Assembly: GCF_900187445.1 (NCBI RefSeq)
Contig: NZ_FYEB01000001.1
Coordinates: 248,001-312,000, forward strand
DNA length: 64,000 nucleotides
Source: Pseudomonas sp. Irchel s3b2
GTDB taxonomy: Bacteria > Pseudomonadota > Gammaproteobacteria > Pseudomonadales > Pseudomonadaceae
Direction: 5' to 3'
Within the stretch, counting starts at the first letter, position 1. Each line of letters opens with the position of its first letter. Below, in pieces: positions 54,979 through 63,933 of the stretch. The notes under the pieces are model-generated. The model worked only from the letters and a program-made list of their open reading frames with translations. It was not told where the DNA came from and ran no database searches. The translations under genes were made by a program, and so were the position numbers.

Positions 54979-56306
54979 CAATGGCTCAACCCATATTTCT
55001 TCACTTTGTCGAACAGTGTGGTCTTGGCCATCCCCAATTCCAGACTGGCCTGGGTCAGATTGCCGCCGCTGCGCTGCAAGGCGTCGCTGAGCAGGTTGCG
55101 TTCGAAGGCTTCCACCGCTTCGGCGAAGGCCAGGCCCTGATTGCTGCCATTGGTACCGGATTTTTTGAAGGCCGGCAGGCCCAATGCAAAACGCTCGGCG
55201 ACGTTGCGCAGTTCGCGCACGTTGCCTGGCCAGTCGTGGCTCATCAGGGTCGACAGGGTCTGGTTGTCCAGCTCAGGGGCGGTGCGATCGAAGCGCAGGG
55301 ATGACTGCTGCAGAAAGTGTTCGAACAATTGCAGGATGTCTTCGCGGCGTTCGCGCAGCGGCGGCAGTTCCAGGGTCACCACGTTCAGGCGGTAATACAG
55401 GTCGCTGCGAAACTCGCCGGCCTTGCTCGATTGATCCAGATCGGACTTGGTCGCGGCGATCACCCGGCAATCCACCGCCACGCTCTGGTTCGAGCCGAGG
55501 CGTTCGAGGGTGCGTTCCTGCAACACCCGCAGCAGTTTGATCTGCAACGGCAGCGGCATGCTTTCCACTTCATCGAGGAACAGCGTGCCGCCGTCGGCGT
55601 GTTCGATCTTGCCGATCCGTCGCTTGCCGGCGCCGGTGAAGGCATTGGCTTCATGACCGAAGATTTCACTTTCGAACAGGTTCTCCGGCAGGCCACCGCA
55701 GTTCAGCGCGACGAACTGTTTGGTGTGCCGACGGCTGAAGTCATGCAGGCAGCGCGCGACCAATTCTTTACCGGTTCCGGTCTCGCCTTCGATCAGCACG
55801 TTGGCCGAGGTGTCGGCGACGTTGGCAATCAGTTCCCGCAGGTTCTGCATCGCCGGTGAGCGCCCGATGATCCGGCCTTCGAGGGAGTCACGCTCGAACA
55901 GTTGTCGACGTAAGGACGAGACTTCCCGCGCCAGGCTGCGTTGCTCCAGCGCGCGGCGGGCGACGTCTACCAAGCGTTCGGGGGAGAAGGGTTTCTCCAT
56001 GAAGTCATAAGCGCCTTTCTGCATAGCGCCGACGGCCATCGAGATGTCGCCGTGGCCGGTAATCAGCACCACCGGCAGACTGCGATCGCGGGCCTTGAGC
56101 CGGGTCAGCAGTTCCAAGCCATCGATGCCCGGCAGGCGGATGTCGCTGATGACGATGCCGGCGAAGTTATCGCCGACCCGCTCCAGCGCTTCTTCGGCGC
56201 TGCCGACGCCCACGCAGGGAATGTCTTCCAGGGTCAGCGCCTGTTGGCAACCGAGCAGGACATGGGGATCGTCTTCGACGATCAGCACACTAAGGTCGTT
56301 GTTCAT
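54978..56306 (-). CDS. aauR: Sigma-54-dependent response regulator AauR
   Basis: A 442-residue NtrC/DctD-type activator: a receiver with Asp55 (VISDIRLPGIDG), a AAA+ domain (~145-370) with Walker A GETGTGKE and GGTLFLDEVESMPL, and a C-terminal Fis-type helix-turn-helix (LTQASLELGMAKTTLFDKV). The sigma-54 contact loop reads NAFTGA instead of GAFTGA. In P. putida and P. aeruginosa AauR activates uptake and use of glutamate, aspartate and their amides. The start overlaps aauS by four bases. Two candidate binding sites precede aatJ. Confidence 0.92.
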   Translation of the reverse strand: MNNDLSVLIVEDDPHVLLGCQQALTLEDIPCVGVGSAEEALERVGDNFAGIVISDIRLPGIDGLELLTRLKARDRSLPVVLITGHGDISMAVGAMQKGAYDFMEKPFSPERLVDVARRALEQRSLAREVSSLRRQLFERDSLEGRIIGRSPAMQNLRELIANVADTSANVLIEGETGTGKELVARCLHDFSRRHTKQFVALNCGGLPENLFESEIFGHEANAFTGAGKRRIGKIEHADGGTLFLDEVESMPLPLQIKLLRVLQERTLERLGSNQSVAVDCRVIAATKSDLDQSSKAGEFRSDLYYRLNVVTLELPPLRERREDILQLFEHFLQQSSLRFDRTAPELDNQTLSTLMSHDWPGNVRELRNVAERFALGLPAFKKSGTNGSNQGLAFAEAVEAFERNLLSDALQRSGGNLTQASLELGMAKTTLFDKVKKYGLSH

Positions 56307-58204
56307 ATTGGCTCGGCGGGAGTGGGGCTTACCAACGGTAAACTGAGGACGAAGGTGGTACCACCGCTGGCCGGGTGTTCGACACCCAGATGCCCGCCGG
56401 TGGCGGCGGCCAGGCTCGCTGAAAGCGTTAGGCCGAGGCCCAGGCCCTGTTCGCCGGGCTTTGTGGTGAAAAACGGTTCGAACAGATGCTTGCGCGCTTC
56501 GGCATCGATGCCGTGACCATTATCGCGCACCCGGAGGCGATACTTGCCGTCGAATTCCTCGCCTTCGAGCCACAACTCCGGCTGGGGCTGCGACTGCATG
56601 GCGTCGAGCGCGTTGCCGATCAGGTTGACCAGGATCTGCTCCAGGCGGGTCTGGTCGATCAGCACCTGCACGTCTTCGAGGTTGCGGTGTAAGTGCAGTT
56701 GCGCGCTTTCCATCCGGCCACCTAGCAATTGCAGGGCGGCGTCTACGGCTTTGCCAAAGCTGGCTTGGCCCTTGTCATCACCGCGCCGGGCGAAGGAGCG
56801 CAGGCTGGCGGTGATCCGGCCCATGCGGTCGATCAGTTCATTGATGGTCTTGAGGTTGGTGCTGGCCACATCCAGCTGACCGCGTTCCAGAAAGCGCACG
56901 GTATTGCCGGACAAGGTCCGCAAGGCTGCCAGCGGCTGGTTCAATTCGTGGGCGATGCTGGTGGACATCTGGCCGATGGCGGCCAGTTTGCCGGCCTGGA
57001 TCAGCTCATCCTGAGCGCGGCGCAACGTCTCTTCCGCCTGTCGGCGTTCGCGGATCTGGCCCTTGAGCCGTTCGTTGCTGGCACGCAGGTCGGTGGTGCG
57101 TTCGGAAATCCGACGCTCCAGTTGATTGTTAGCTTCCTGCAAGGCTTCCCGCGCCGCGAGGCGAGTGGCGATCACCTTGCGCCGCTCGTTCCAGGCGATC
57201 AGCAGAAACGCCACCAGGGCAAACGCCACCGCCACCAGAATCCCCTGATTGATCGCTTCACGTCGCAGGTCTTGCAGGGGCGTGAGCAGGGTGAAATTCC
57301 ATGGCGTATCGCTCAGCGGCCGGGTTTGCGAGAGGTAGCTGATGTTCTCTTCATCGGACACCAGTTCGCTGTTGGCGGGGAAGGTCAGTTTTTCCTCACC
57401 TTCGGCCAGTTTCTCCCGCGCCAGCGGTTGCAGTTCGTTCAGCGGAAACCAGTAGTACTGCAGACTACGGGCGAGTTTTTCCTTGGTTTCGTCGCTCAAC
57501 GGCACCACTGACTTGAGCCGCCGCGCCGGATCGCTGGAGAGAATGATGATGCCGTTCTCGTCGCTGACGAAGGCTTCCAGGCGTGCTCGTTGCCAGCGTT
57601 CTTCCATGGCTTCGAGGCGAACCTTGACCACGGCGACGCCGATGATCTTTCCGTGCTCTTCCAGTCCATGGGCCAGGTAATAGCCGGGTTCGCCACTGGT
57701 GCTGCCGATGCCGTAGAAACGCCCCGGCTGACCGCGCACGGCGTTCTGGAAATAAGCGCGGAAGGACAGGTCTTCGCCAAGATAACTGTCGACATCACGC
57801 CAGTTGCTGGTGGCCAGTACGCGACCGGTGGTGTCCATCACATAGATGGCCCGACTGCGGCTGCGCCGGTTCAGGCCTTCAAGGTATTCATTGACCGTCT
57901 GCCGGAGTTCCGGCGACGGACCTCCCAACAGCTTTGAAACACTGGATTCGAGTTCCAGCAGGCTGGGCAGGTAGGTGTACTTGCTGATCTCGCTCTCGAC
58001 GGCGCGGGCGTGCAGTTCCAGCTGACGCTGGCCGTTCTCGCTCAGGCTGCGAATTCCGTAGTGTTCACTGACCCAGAAGCCGATGTAACCCAATCCGATC
58101 ATCAGGGCGATGATCAGCGGCGGCAGGAACAGATGGCGAATCAAACGGGGTTTCACGGCGAGTGATGGCGGCGCGGCGCGATAGAGAGTGGAGTCGCATT
58201 TCAT
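56303..58204 (-). CDS. aauS: Sensor histidine kinase AauS (DctB-like)
   Basis: A 633-residue kinase. Spans at ~28-48 and ~320-340 bracket a double-Cache periplasmic sensor (~50-315; SFRAYFQNAVRGQPGRFYG). A coiled-coil leads to the phosphoacceptor His in SIAHELNQPLAAL and an HATPase with LVNLIGNALDAM, DNGHGI and GLGLGLTLS. It senses acidic amino acids by analogy to its family. I chose the ATG at 58204; a GTG at 58207 is adjacent. It overlaps aauR by four bases. Confidence 0.92.
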   Translation of the reverse strand: MKCDSTLYRAAPPSLAVKPRLIRHLFLPPLIIALMIGLGYIGFWVSEHYGIRSLSENGQRQLELHARAVESEISKYTYLPSLLELESSVSKLLGGPSPELRQTVNEYLEGLNRRSRSRAIYVMDTTGRVLATSNWRDVDSYLGEDLSFRAYFQNAVRGQPGRFYGIGSTSGEPGYYLAHGLEEHGKIIGVAVVKVRLEAMEERWQRARLEAFVSDENGIIILSSDPARRLKSVVPLSDETKEKLARSLQYYWFPLNELQPLAREKLAEGEEKLTFPANSELVSDEENISYLSQTRPLSDTPWNFTLLTPLQDLRREAINQGILVAVAFALVAFLLIAWNERRKVIATRLAAREALQEANNQLERRISERTTDLRASNERLKGQIRERRQAEETLRRAQDELIQAGKLAAIGQMSTSIAHELNQPLAALRTLSGNTVRFLERGQLDVASTNLKTINELIDRMGRITASLRSFARRGDDKGQASFGKAVDAALQLLGGRMESAQLHLHRNLEDVQVLIDQTRLEQILVNLIGNALDAMQSQPQPELWLEGEEFDGKYRLRVRDNGHGIDAEARKHLFEPFFTTKPGEQGLGLGLTLSASLAAATGGHLGVEHPASGGTTFVLSLPLVSPTPAEPI

Positions 58205-58300
58205 CACAGATGCCTTGGGTCAACCACAACACAAATATCCATATACCCACAGGGTCCCTGTGGAGACTGCTGTGTGGTGAGGGAGCAAACCCAATCGGAC

Positions 58301-58369
58301 CTGTAGGAGCCAGGCTTGCCGGCGAAGGCGTCCTTGAGTGCGCCTTCGCCGGCGAGCCTGGCTCCTACG
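58301..58369. repeat. REPIN, GTAGGAGCCAGGCTTGCCGG variant
   Basis: Left arm CTGTAGGAGCCAGGCTTGCC and right arm GCCTTCGCCGGCGAGCCTGG are inverted, ~13 bases apart. It lies between aatP and aauS. Confidence 0.9.
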
Positions 58370-58428
58370 AAAAGCGGTTCACTCCCACACAAGTCCGCTC
58401 CCACTTTAGTTGGGGAGCGGTGCCTTTC

Positions 58429-59163
58429 TTAGTGCTGCAAAATTTTCGCGAGGAAGTGCTGTGTACGTTCGGCACGGGCGTTGATGTCACCGAAGAACTC
58501 TTCTTTCTTGCAGTCTTCGATGATCTTGCCCTGATCCATGAAGATTACCCGGTCCGCTACCTTGCGGGCGAAGCCCATTTCGTGGGTCACGCACATCATG
58601 GTCATCCCTTCGTGGGCCAGTTGCACCATCACGTCGAGTACTTCGTTGACCATTTCCGGGTCCAGCGCCGAGGTCGGTTCGTCGAACAGCATGACGATCG
58701 GGTCCATCGCCAGCGCACGGGCAATCGCCACACGCTGTTGCTGACCGCCGGAGAGTTGGCCCGGGTGCTTTTTGGCGTGGGCGGAGAGGCCGACGCGCTC
58801 AAGCAGTTGCAGGGCTTTCTTGCTGGCTTCTTCCTTGCTGCGGCCCAACACCTTGATTTGCGCGATGGTCAGGTTATCGATGATGCTCAGGTGCGGGAAC
58901 AGTTCGAAATGCTGGAACACCATGCCGACGCGCGAACGCAGTTTTGGCAGGTTGGTCTTCGGGTCGGCGATGGACGTGCCATCGACGATCACATCGCCTT
59001 TCTGAAACGGTTCCAGCGCGTTGACGCATTTGATCAGGGTGGATTTGCCGGAACCGGATGGCCCGCACACCACGATCACTTCGCCTTTTTTGACTTCGGT
59101 GCTGCAGTCAGTCAGTACCTGGAAGTCGCCATACCACTTGTTGACATTCTTGATAGAGATCAT
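58429..59163 (-). CDS. aatP: Glutamate/aspartate ABC transporter ATPase AatP
   Basis: A 244-residue polar amino acid ABC ATPase: Walker [11 protein letters not shown]-loop [10 protein letters not shown], signature LSGGQQQRV, Walker [13 protein letters not shown], and the H-loop [12 protein letters not shown]. It pairs with AatQ/AatM and the binding protein AatJ. The start overlaps the aatM stop by four bases. Confidence 0.95.
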   Translation of the reverse strand: MISIKNVNKWYGDFQVLTDCSTEVKKGEVIVVCGPSGSGKSTLIKCVNALEPFQKGDVIVDGTSIADPKTNLPKLRSRVGMVFQHFELFPHLSIIDNLTIAQIKVLGRSKEEASKKALQLLERVGLSAHAKKHPGQLSGGQQQRVAIARALAMDPIVMLFDEPTSALDPEMVNEVLDVMVQLAHEGMTMMCVTHEMGFARKVADRVIFMDQGKIIEDCKKEEFFGDINARAERTQHFLAKILQH

Positions 59164-59834
59164 ACGGCAAACCTTTTTTGCAGACGCTTGACCAGCTGCG
59201 AGGCGGCAAAGCTGATGATGAAGTATGTGAAACCGGCGAAGATCAGGAACTCATTGGAGCGGCCGATGATGTCGCCACTGGCGCGCGAGGCATTGAGGAA
59301 ATCCACCAGACCCACCGCGTAAACCAGCGAGGTGTCCTGAAACAGGATGATGCTCTGTTGCAGCAGCAGCGGGGTCATCTTGCGGAACGCTTGCGGCAGG
59401 ATGATCAAACGCATCATCTGGCTGTAAGTCATGCCCATGGCCTGGGCAGCCGCCATCTGGCCCTTGGGAATCGACTGCACGCCGGCCCGGACGATTTCGC
59501 AGAAGTACGCCGCTTCGAACATCATGAACGCCACGATGCACGAGGCGAACGCGCCGATCGGGGTGTCTTCCCCAGTGATCCAGCGCAGCACGAATGGCAC
59601 CGCCAGGTAGAACCAGGTGATGACCAGCAGCAATGGAATCGAACGGAAGTAGTTAACGTAGGCGCCGGCGATGTTCGACAGCAGTTTGCTGTGGGACAGG
59701 CGCATCAGTGCCAGGATCGTGCCGAGGATGATCCCGCCGACCACGCCCAAGGCCATCAGTTTGAGGGTCATGACCATGCCGTTCCACAAACCCGGCAAGG
59801 ACGGAATGATGCCCGTGAAGTCGAATTCCATCAT
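59160..59834 (-). CDS. aatM: Glutamate/aspartate ABC transporter permease AatM
   Basis: A 224-residue HisM-type permease with about five spans. The EAA motif region reads [20 protein letters not shown] followed by [18 protein letters not shown]. It starts with an ATG that overlaps the aatQ stop (59831-59834), with a second ATG next to it. It forms the membrane channel with AatQ. Confidence 0.94.
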   Translation of the reverse strand: MMEFDFTGIIPSLPGLWNGMVMTLKLMALGVVGGIILGTILALMRLSHSKLLSNIAGAYVNYFRSIPLLLVITWFYLAVPFVLRWITGEDTPIGAFASCIVAFMMFEAAYFCEIVRAGVQSIPKGQMAAAQAMGMTYSQMMRLIILPQAFRKMTPLLLQQSIILFQDTSLVYAVGLVDFLNASRASGDIIGRSNEFLIFAGFTYFIISFAASQLVKRLQKRFAV

Positions 59835-60577
59835 TTACCCCCTACGGAAATCAGGCCCGGTACGGCGACTTTCTTCTCGACCGCGCGCATCAGCAGCATC
59901 AGACCCATGTTCAGCGTGAAGTAGATCAGCGTTGCCAGGGTGAAGGCTTCGAACAGGTTGGCGGAGAACTCGGCGGTCTGTTTGGTCTGCGCGAGCAGCT
60001 CCATCAGGCCAATCAGCGATGCCACTGACGAGTTCTTGAATACGTTCAGGAATTCCGAGGTAAGCGGCGGAATGATGATGCGATAAGCCTGGGGCAGCAG
60101 CACGTTCCAGTAGATCTGCGGCAGCTTGAAACCCATGGCGCGGGCAGCGGATTCCTGGCCGCGAGGCAGCGCCTGGATACCGGTGCGCACTTGTTCGCAC
60201 ACCCGAGCGGTGGTGAACAGACCCAGGCACACGACGACGCTGAGGAAGGCCGAGGTGGTCGGGTTGAGATCCTGCTTGTACCACTCTTGGATGTCCGCAG
60301 GCAGCAAATCGGGCACCAGGAAGTACCAGATGAACAGCTGAACCAGCAGCGGCACGTTACGGAAGAGTTCGACGTAGCAGGTCGCGATGCCCGATACGAT
60401 GCGGTTAGGCACCGTGCGCATGACGCCCAGAATCGAGCCCAGCAGCAGCGCGATAATCCAGGCTGCGATGGCGATGGCGATGGTCCAGCCCAAACCGGAG
60501 AGGTACCAGTCGAAATAAATCTCGCTGCCCACGCCGGTGGACTTGAAAAACACGCCCCAGTCCCAGTTGTAATTCAT
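59831..60577 (-). CDS. aatQ: Glutamate/aspartate ABC transporter permease AatQ
   Basis: A 248-residue permease of the same family as AatM. The EAA region is GIQALPRGQESAARAMGF followed by LLPQAYRIIIPPLTSEFLN. The ATG at 60577 is preceded by GGGGAGACCCTA, a good ribosome site; a longer reading from 60661 is not needed. A hairpin separates it from aatJ upstream. Confidence 0.94.
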   Translation of the reverse strand: MNYNWDWGVFFKSTGVGSEIYFDWYLSGLGWTIAIAIAAWIIALLLGSILGVMRTVPNRIVSGIATCYVELFRNVPLLVQLFIWYFLVPDLLPADIQEWYKQDLNPTTSAFLSVVVCLGLFTTARVCEQVRTGIQALPRGQESAARAMGFKLPQIYWNVLLPQAYRIIIPPLTSEFLNVFKNSSVASLIGLMELLAQTKQTAEFSANLFEAFTLATLIYFTLNMGLMLLMRAVEKKVAVPGLISVGGK

Positions 60578-60725
60578 TAGGGTCTCCCCTCGGATTCGTT
60601 CGATGTACAAATGCCCGCCTGGGGAAGCTCCGTTCCCGCCCGAACCTTGAAGTTCAGGCACACACGAGCGGCTCGACAGCCACCGGTTCGAGTGTTTCCA
60701 GAAATACCAGCAGGGAGTGACAAAT

Positions 60726-60753
60726 CCCTGAAAGGGCGCAGGCCCTCTCAGGG
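60726..60753 (-). terminator. Intercistronic hairpin between aatJ and aatQ
   Basis: CCCTGA and TCAGGG with inner AGGGC/GCCCT form a stem of about 12 bp and a 4-base loop, 19-46 bases past the aatJ stop, without a T run. Such hairpins commonly protect the binding-protein message. Confidence 0.6.
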
Positions 60754-60771
60754 GATAAGGTTAGTCAGAAA

Positions 60772-61686
60772 TCAGGATTTCTTTTCGTCAGCCGCTTTGT
60801 CGGTCGGGTTGGCGATCAGGTTCTTGAGCTCGTCGCTCATCGGGAACATCAGGTTCAGGCCTTTTGGCGGGATTGGCTGCATGAACCATTTTTCGTAGAT
60901 CTTGTTGATCTCGCCGGACTTGTAGGTCGCGATGATGGCGTCGTCGACAGCTTTCTTGAACGGCGCGTCGCCTTTGCGAACCATGCAACCGTAGATTTCA
61001 TTGGACTGTGCAGTCCCGGTCACGGCCCAATCGGTTGGCTTCTTGGCCTTGGCCATTTCACCGGCCAGCAAGGCGTCGTCCATCATGAAAGCCACTGCGC
61101 GGCCGGTTTCCAGCATCTGGAAGGACTCGCCATGGTCTTTGGCGGAGATCACGTTCATGCCCATCTGCTTGTCGGCGTTCATCGACTTGAGGATGCGCTC
61201 GGACGTGGTTCCGGCGGTGGTCACGACGTTCTTGCCTTTAAGGTCGGCGAAGTCTTTGTACGGGGAATCTTTCTTGGACAGCAGCTTGGTGCCGATTTCG
61301 AAGATGCCGACGGAGAAGTCAACTTGCTGCTGACGTTCGACGTTGTTGGTGGTGGAGCCGCACTCGACGTCCACGGTGCCGTTCTGCACCAGCGGGATAC
61401 GGGTTTGCGAGGTCACCAGGTTGTATTTGACCTGGAGGTTGGGCATGTCCAGGTCTTTCTTGATGGCTTCAACGATTTTCAGCTGGATATCGTGGGAGTA
61501 GCCAACCGGTTTGCCGGAAGCATCCGCGATGTAGGAAAACGGAATGGAAGCGTCACGATGCCCGAGGGTGATGGTGCCGGACTCTTTGATCTTCTTCAGT
61601 GTGCCGGTGAGTTCGGCAGCGAAAACTGGAGTGCTAATCAGAGCGGCAGCAATGGCTGCGCCCAGGATATGGGGAACGATGCGCAT
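60772..61686 (-). CDS. aatJ: Glutamate/aspartate periplasmic binding protein AatJ
   Basis: A 304-residue secreted protein with signal MRIVPHILGAAIAAALISTP and cleavage near VFAAEL. The mature part has GHRDASIPFSYIADASGKPV, CGSTTNNVERQQQVDFS and DDALLAGEMAKAK, as in GltI-type acidic amino acid binders. The ATG at 61686 follows GAGGAAAA at about seven bases. A sigma-54 promoter and two AauR-like sites lie upstream, so it is probably the first gene of the aauR-controlled aatJQMP operon. Confidence 0.95.
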   Translation of the reverse strand: MRIVPHILGAAIAAALISTPVFAAELTGTLKKIKESGTITLGHRDASIPFSYIADASGKPVGYSHDIQLKIVEAIKKDLDMPNLQVKYNLVTSQTRIPLVQNGTVDVECGSTTNNVERQQQVDFSVGIFEIGTKLLSKKDSPYKDFADLKGKNVVTTAGTTSERILKSMNADKQMGMNVISAKDHGESFQMLETGRAVAFMMDDALLAGEMAKAKKPTDWAVTGTAQSNEIYGCMVRKGDAPFKKAVDDAIIATYKSGEINKIYEKWFMQPIPPKGLNLMFPMSDELKNLIANPTDKAADEKKS

Positions 61687-61801
61687 CAAATTTTCCTCGA
61701 CATTGTTTTTTTTATGGAGCCAGTTCATCGGCCTTTTGGTGCTTCGAATGCCTGACGGCTCCTGAAGTGTTGGCACAACAGGCATTCGTCCAAGAGTGTA
61801 G

Positions 61802-61817
61802 AGCATGACTCGTGCCA
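61802..61817 (-). promoter_or_regulatory. Sigma-54 (-24/-12) promoter of aatJ
   Basis: On the minus strand TGGCACGAGTCATGCT places GG and GC ten bases apart, as required for RpoN promoters, about 115 bases upstream of the aatJ ATG. Confidence 0.8.
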
Positions 61818-61894
61818 GGCTAGGCGGTATAGATCAAATTGTTGATTTATAAGGATATTAAATATTTATGGAGTGTTTTTTTTGCACTGAACAA

Positions 61895-61939
61895 TCCGGT
61901 TAACCGAATCGACTGGCAAGTCGCGTTCGGAAAACCGAA
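61895..61939. promoter_or_regulatory. Two AauR-type binding sites upstream of aatJ
   Basis: TCCGGTTAACCGAA (61895-61908, one mismatch) and TTCGGAAAACCGAA (61926-61939, exact) match the inverted repeat TTCGG-N4-CCGAA described for AauR. Centres are 31 bases apart and 85-125 bases upstream of the -24/-12 promoter. Confidence 0.8.
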
Positions 61940-61955
61940 TGAATCACACCTCAAT

Positions 61956-62047
61956 CTGTAGGAGCGAGGTTTGCCCGCGAATGGATCACTGCGGTCTGCC
62001 TGGAGCACCGCGTTATCGTTCTTCGCGGGCAAGCCTCGCTCCTACAG
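61956..62047. repeat. REPIN
   Basis: Arms CTGTAGGAGCGAGGTTTGCC and TTCGCGGGCAAGCCTCGCTC are inverted. The interior GAATGGATCACTGCGGTCTG and TTATCGTTCTTCGCG resembles the element at 54523-54629. Confidence 0.9.
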
Positions 62048-62061
62048 TTTCGCGGGTTATG

Positions 62062-62094
62062 AAAAAGCCCCTGAATCGTGAGATTCAGGGGCTT
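62062..62094 (-). terminator. Rho-independent terminator of glpD
   Basis: On the minus strand AAGCCCCTGAATC and GATTCAGGGGCTT pair around a five-base loop and run into TTTTTC, 20 bases after the glpD stop. Confidence 0.9.
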
Positions 62095-62114
62095 CGTTTC
62101 AACCGGATTCCCGA

Positions 62115-63653
62115 TCAGGCCGCTTCGATCTTGCTGCGGTTCTGTTCGACCTTGTTCAGGTAATCCTTGAGCTTTTGCTGTTCCGCCGGGGTGGTGAACA
62201 GCCCAAGCTTGCTGCGGCGCCACAGAATGTCGTGGGCGGTGGTCGCCCATTCTTCGCTGCACAGATAATCGACTTCGCGGGTGTAGAGGCCGCCGCCGAT
62301 GTGTTCGCCCAGGTCACTGAGGTTTTGCACGCCTTCGAGCATGCGCCAGGTGCGGCTGCCGTAAGTGGTGGCCCAGCGTCGGGCTATTTCGGTGGGCACC
62401 CAGTCGAACTGGTCGCGGATCCGCGAGCTCAAGGCCTGCGGGGTGGTCATGTCTTCACCGCCGGGCAGGGTGGCACTGGCGGTCCAGCTTGGTTTGATGT
62501 GGGTGAAGTACGGGGCCAGTTGCGCCAGTGCCGACTCGGCCAGTTTGCGGTAAGTCGTCAGTTTGCCGCCGAACACCGATAGCAGCGGCGCTTCTTCGCC
62601 ACTGCCCGACAACGCCAATGTGTAATCGCGGGTGACGGCCGACGGGTTGTCGGATTCGTCGTTGCACAGCGGACGAACGCCGGAGTAGCTGTGCAGGATG
62701 TCGTCGCGGTTGAGTTGCTTCTTGAAATGGGCGTTGACCACTTTGAGCAGGTAATCGGTTTCGCCTTCAGTGATCGCAACTGCAGCCGGGTCGCCGGTGT
62801 ACTCGCGGTCGGTGGTGCCGATCAGGGTGAAGTGGTTCAGGTACGGAATGGTGAACACGATACGCTGATCTTCGTTTTGCAGAATGTGCGCATGTTCGCC
62901 TTCGTACAGTTTTGGCACGATCAGGTGGCTGCCCTGGATCAGACGGATGCCGTATGGCGACTCCATCTTCAGGTCGTCACGAATGAACTGGGCGACCCAT
63001 GGGCCTGCAGCGTTGACCAGTGCCTTGGCGTGGATCGAAAACAGACTGCCATCGGCGCGTTCAAGGTGCAGATCCCACAGGCCCTTGGTGCGACGGGCAC
63101 TGACGCAACGGGTTTGGGTATGGACGTGAGCGCCTTTCTCGCGGGCGGCCATGGCGTTGAGTACGACCAGGCGTGCGTCATCGACCCAGCAATCGGAATA
63201 TTCGAAGCCTTTGGTGATTTCGCTTTTCAGCGGGCTGTCCGGGCCGAACTTCAGGCTTTTCGAGCCTTCGAGTTTTTCCCGTTTGCCGAGGTGATCATAA
63301 AGGAACAGGCCGGCGCGGATCATCCAGGCCGGACGCAGGTGCGGGCGGTGCGGCAGCACGAAACGCATTTGCTTGACGATGTGCGGCGCCTTGGCCAGCA
63401 GCACTTCGCGTTCGGCGAGGGCTTCGCGCACCAGGCGGAATTCGTAATGTTCGAGGTAGCGCAGGCCGCCGTGGATCAGCTTGCTGCTGGCAGACGAGGT
63501 GTGGCTGGCCAGGTCATCCTTTTCGCAAAGGAATACCGAAAGACCGCGACCGGCGGCATCCGCTGCGATTCCCACGCCATTGATCCCACCACCAATGACG
63601 GCGATATCGTAGACCTCGGCGAGAGGGGGCGTAGGCAAGGTAGAAGTGGGCAT
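62115..63653 (-). CDS. glpD: Aerobic glycerol-3-phosphate dehydrogenase GlpD
   Basis: A 512-residue FAD enzyme that oxidises glycerol-3-phosphate to dihydroxyacetone phosphate at the inner membrane. The dinucleotide fold is IAVIGGGINGVGIAADAAGR, followed by SKLIHGGLRYLEHYEFRLV and SVFGGKLTTYRKLAE, all typical of GlpD. It lies downstream of glpR on the same strand with a repeat and a GlpR-type palindrome between. A terminator follows. Confidence 0.96.
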   Translation of the reverse strand: MPTSTLPTPPLAEVYDIAVIGGGINGVGIAADAAGRGLSVFLCEKDDLASHTSSASSKLIHGGLRYLEHYEFRLVREALAEREVLLAKAPHIVKQMRFVLPHRPHLRPAWMIRAGLFLYDHLGKREKLEGSKSLKFGPDSPLKSEITKGFEYSDCWVDDARLVVLNAMAAREKGAHVHTQTRCVSARRTKGLWDLHLERADGSLFSIHAKALVNAAGPWVAQFIRDDLKMESPYGIRLIQGSHLIVPKLYEGEHAHILQNEDQRIVFTIPYLNHFTLIGTTDREYTGDPAAVAITEGETDYLLKVVNAHFKKQLNRDDILHSYSGVRPLCNDESDNPSAVTRDYTLALSGSGEEAPLLSVFGGKLTTYRKLAESALAQLAPYFTHIKPSWTASATLPGGEDMTTPQALSSRIRDQFDWVPTEIARRWATTYGSRTWRMLEGVQNLSDLGEHIGGGLYTREVDYLCSEEWATTAHDILWRRSKLGLFTTPAEQQKLKDYLNKVEQNRSKIEAA

Positions 63654-63692
63654 CGGCTGGCCTCGGGCTTTTTAATTTCTATATTTGAATTC

Positions 63693-63706
63693 GAACATTA
63701 ATGTTC
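63693..63706. promoter_or_regulatory. Palindrome upstream of glpD, probable GlpR operator
   Basis: GAACATTAATGTTC is a perfect 14-bp palindrome whose half AATGTTCGAA resembles the enteric GlpR half-site WATGTTCGWT. It lies 40 bases upstream of the glpD start. Confidence 0.5.
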
Positions 63707-63812
63707 ATTTGCGAAAATATTAGCCCATAAAGACGCCCGCAGCCAGTGAGCTTCGATTGAAAATACTGATCGAAGGGCCGTTAAAGGAAAATTTACGAAC
63801 ATCGATGTACAG

Positions 63813-63920
63813 GTCATTCCCACGCTCTGCGTGGGAATGCATCAATAGAAGCTCTGCGTCGGCGTTGAGGCGGGACGCGGCGTCCCAGGCGGCATTCCCA
63901 CGCGGAGCGTGGGAACGATC
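63813..63920. repeat. ~110-bp palindromic repeat, copy 3 of 3
   Basis: Arms TTCCCACGCTCTGCGTGGGA and GGCATTCCCACGCGGAGCGT correspond to the copies at 390-500 and 48894-49004, with a more diverged interior. It lies between glpR and glpD. Confidence 0.85.
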
Positions 63921-63933
63921 TGTACGAAGGGGG

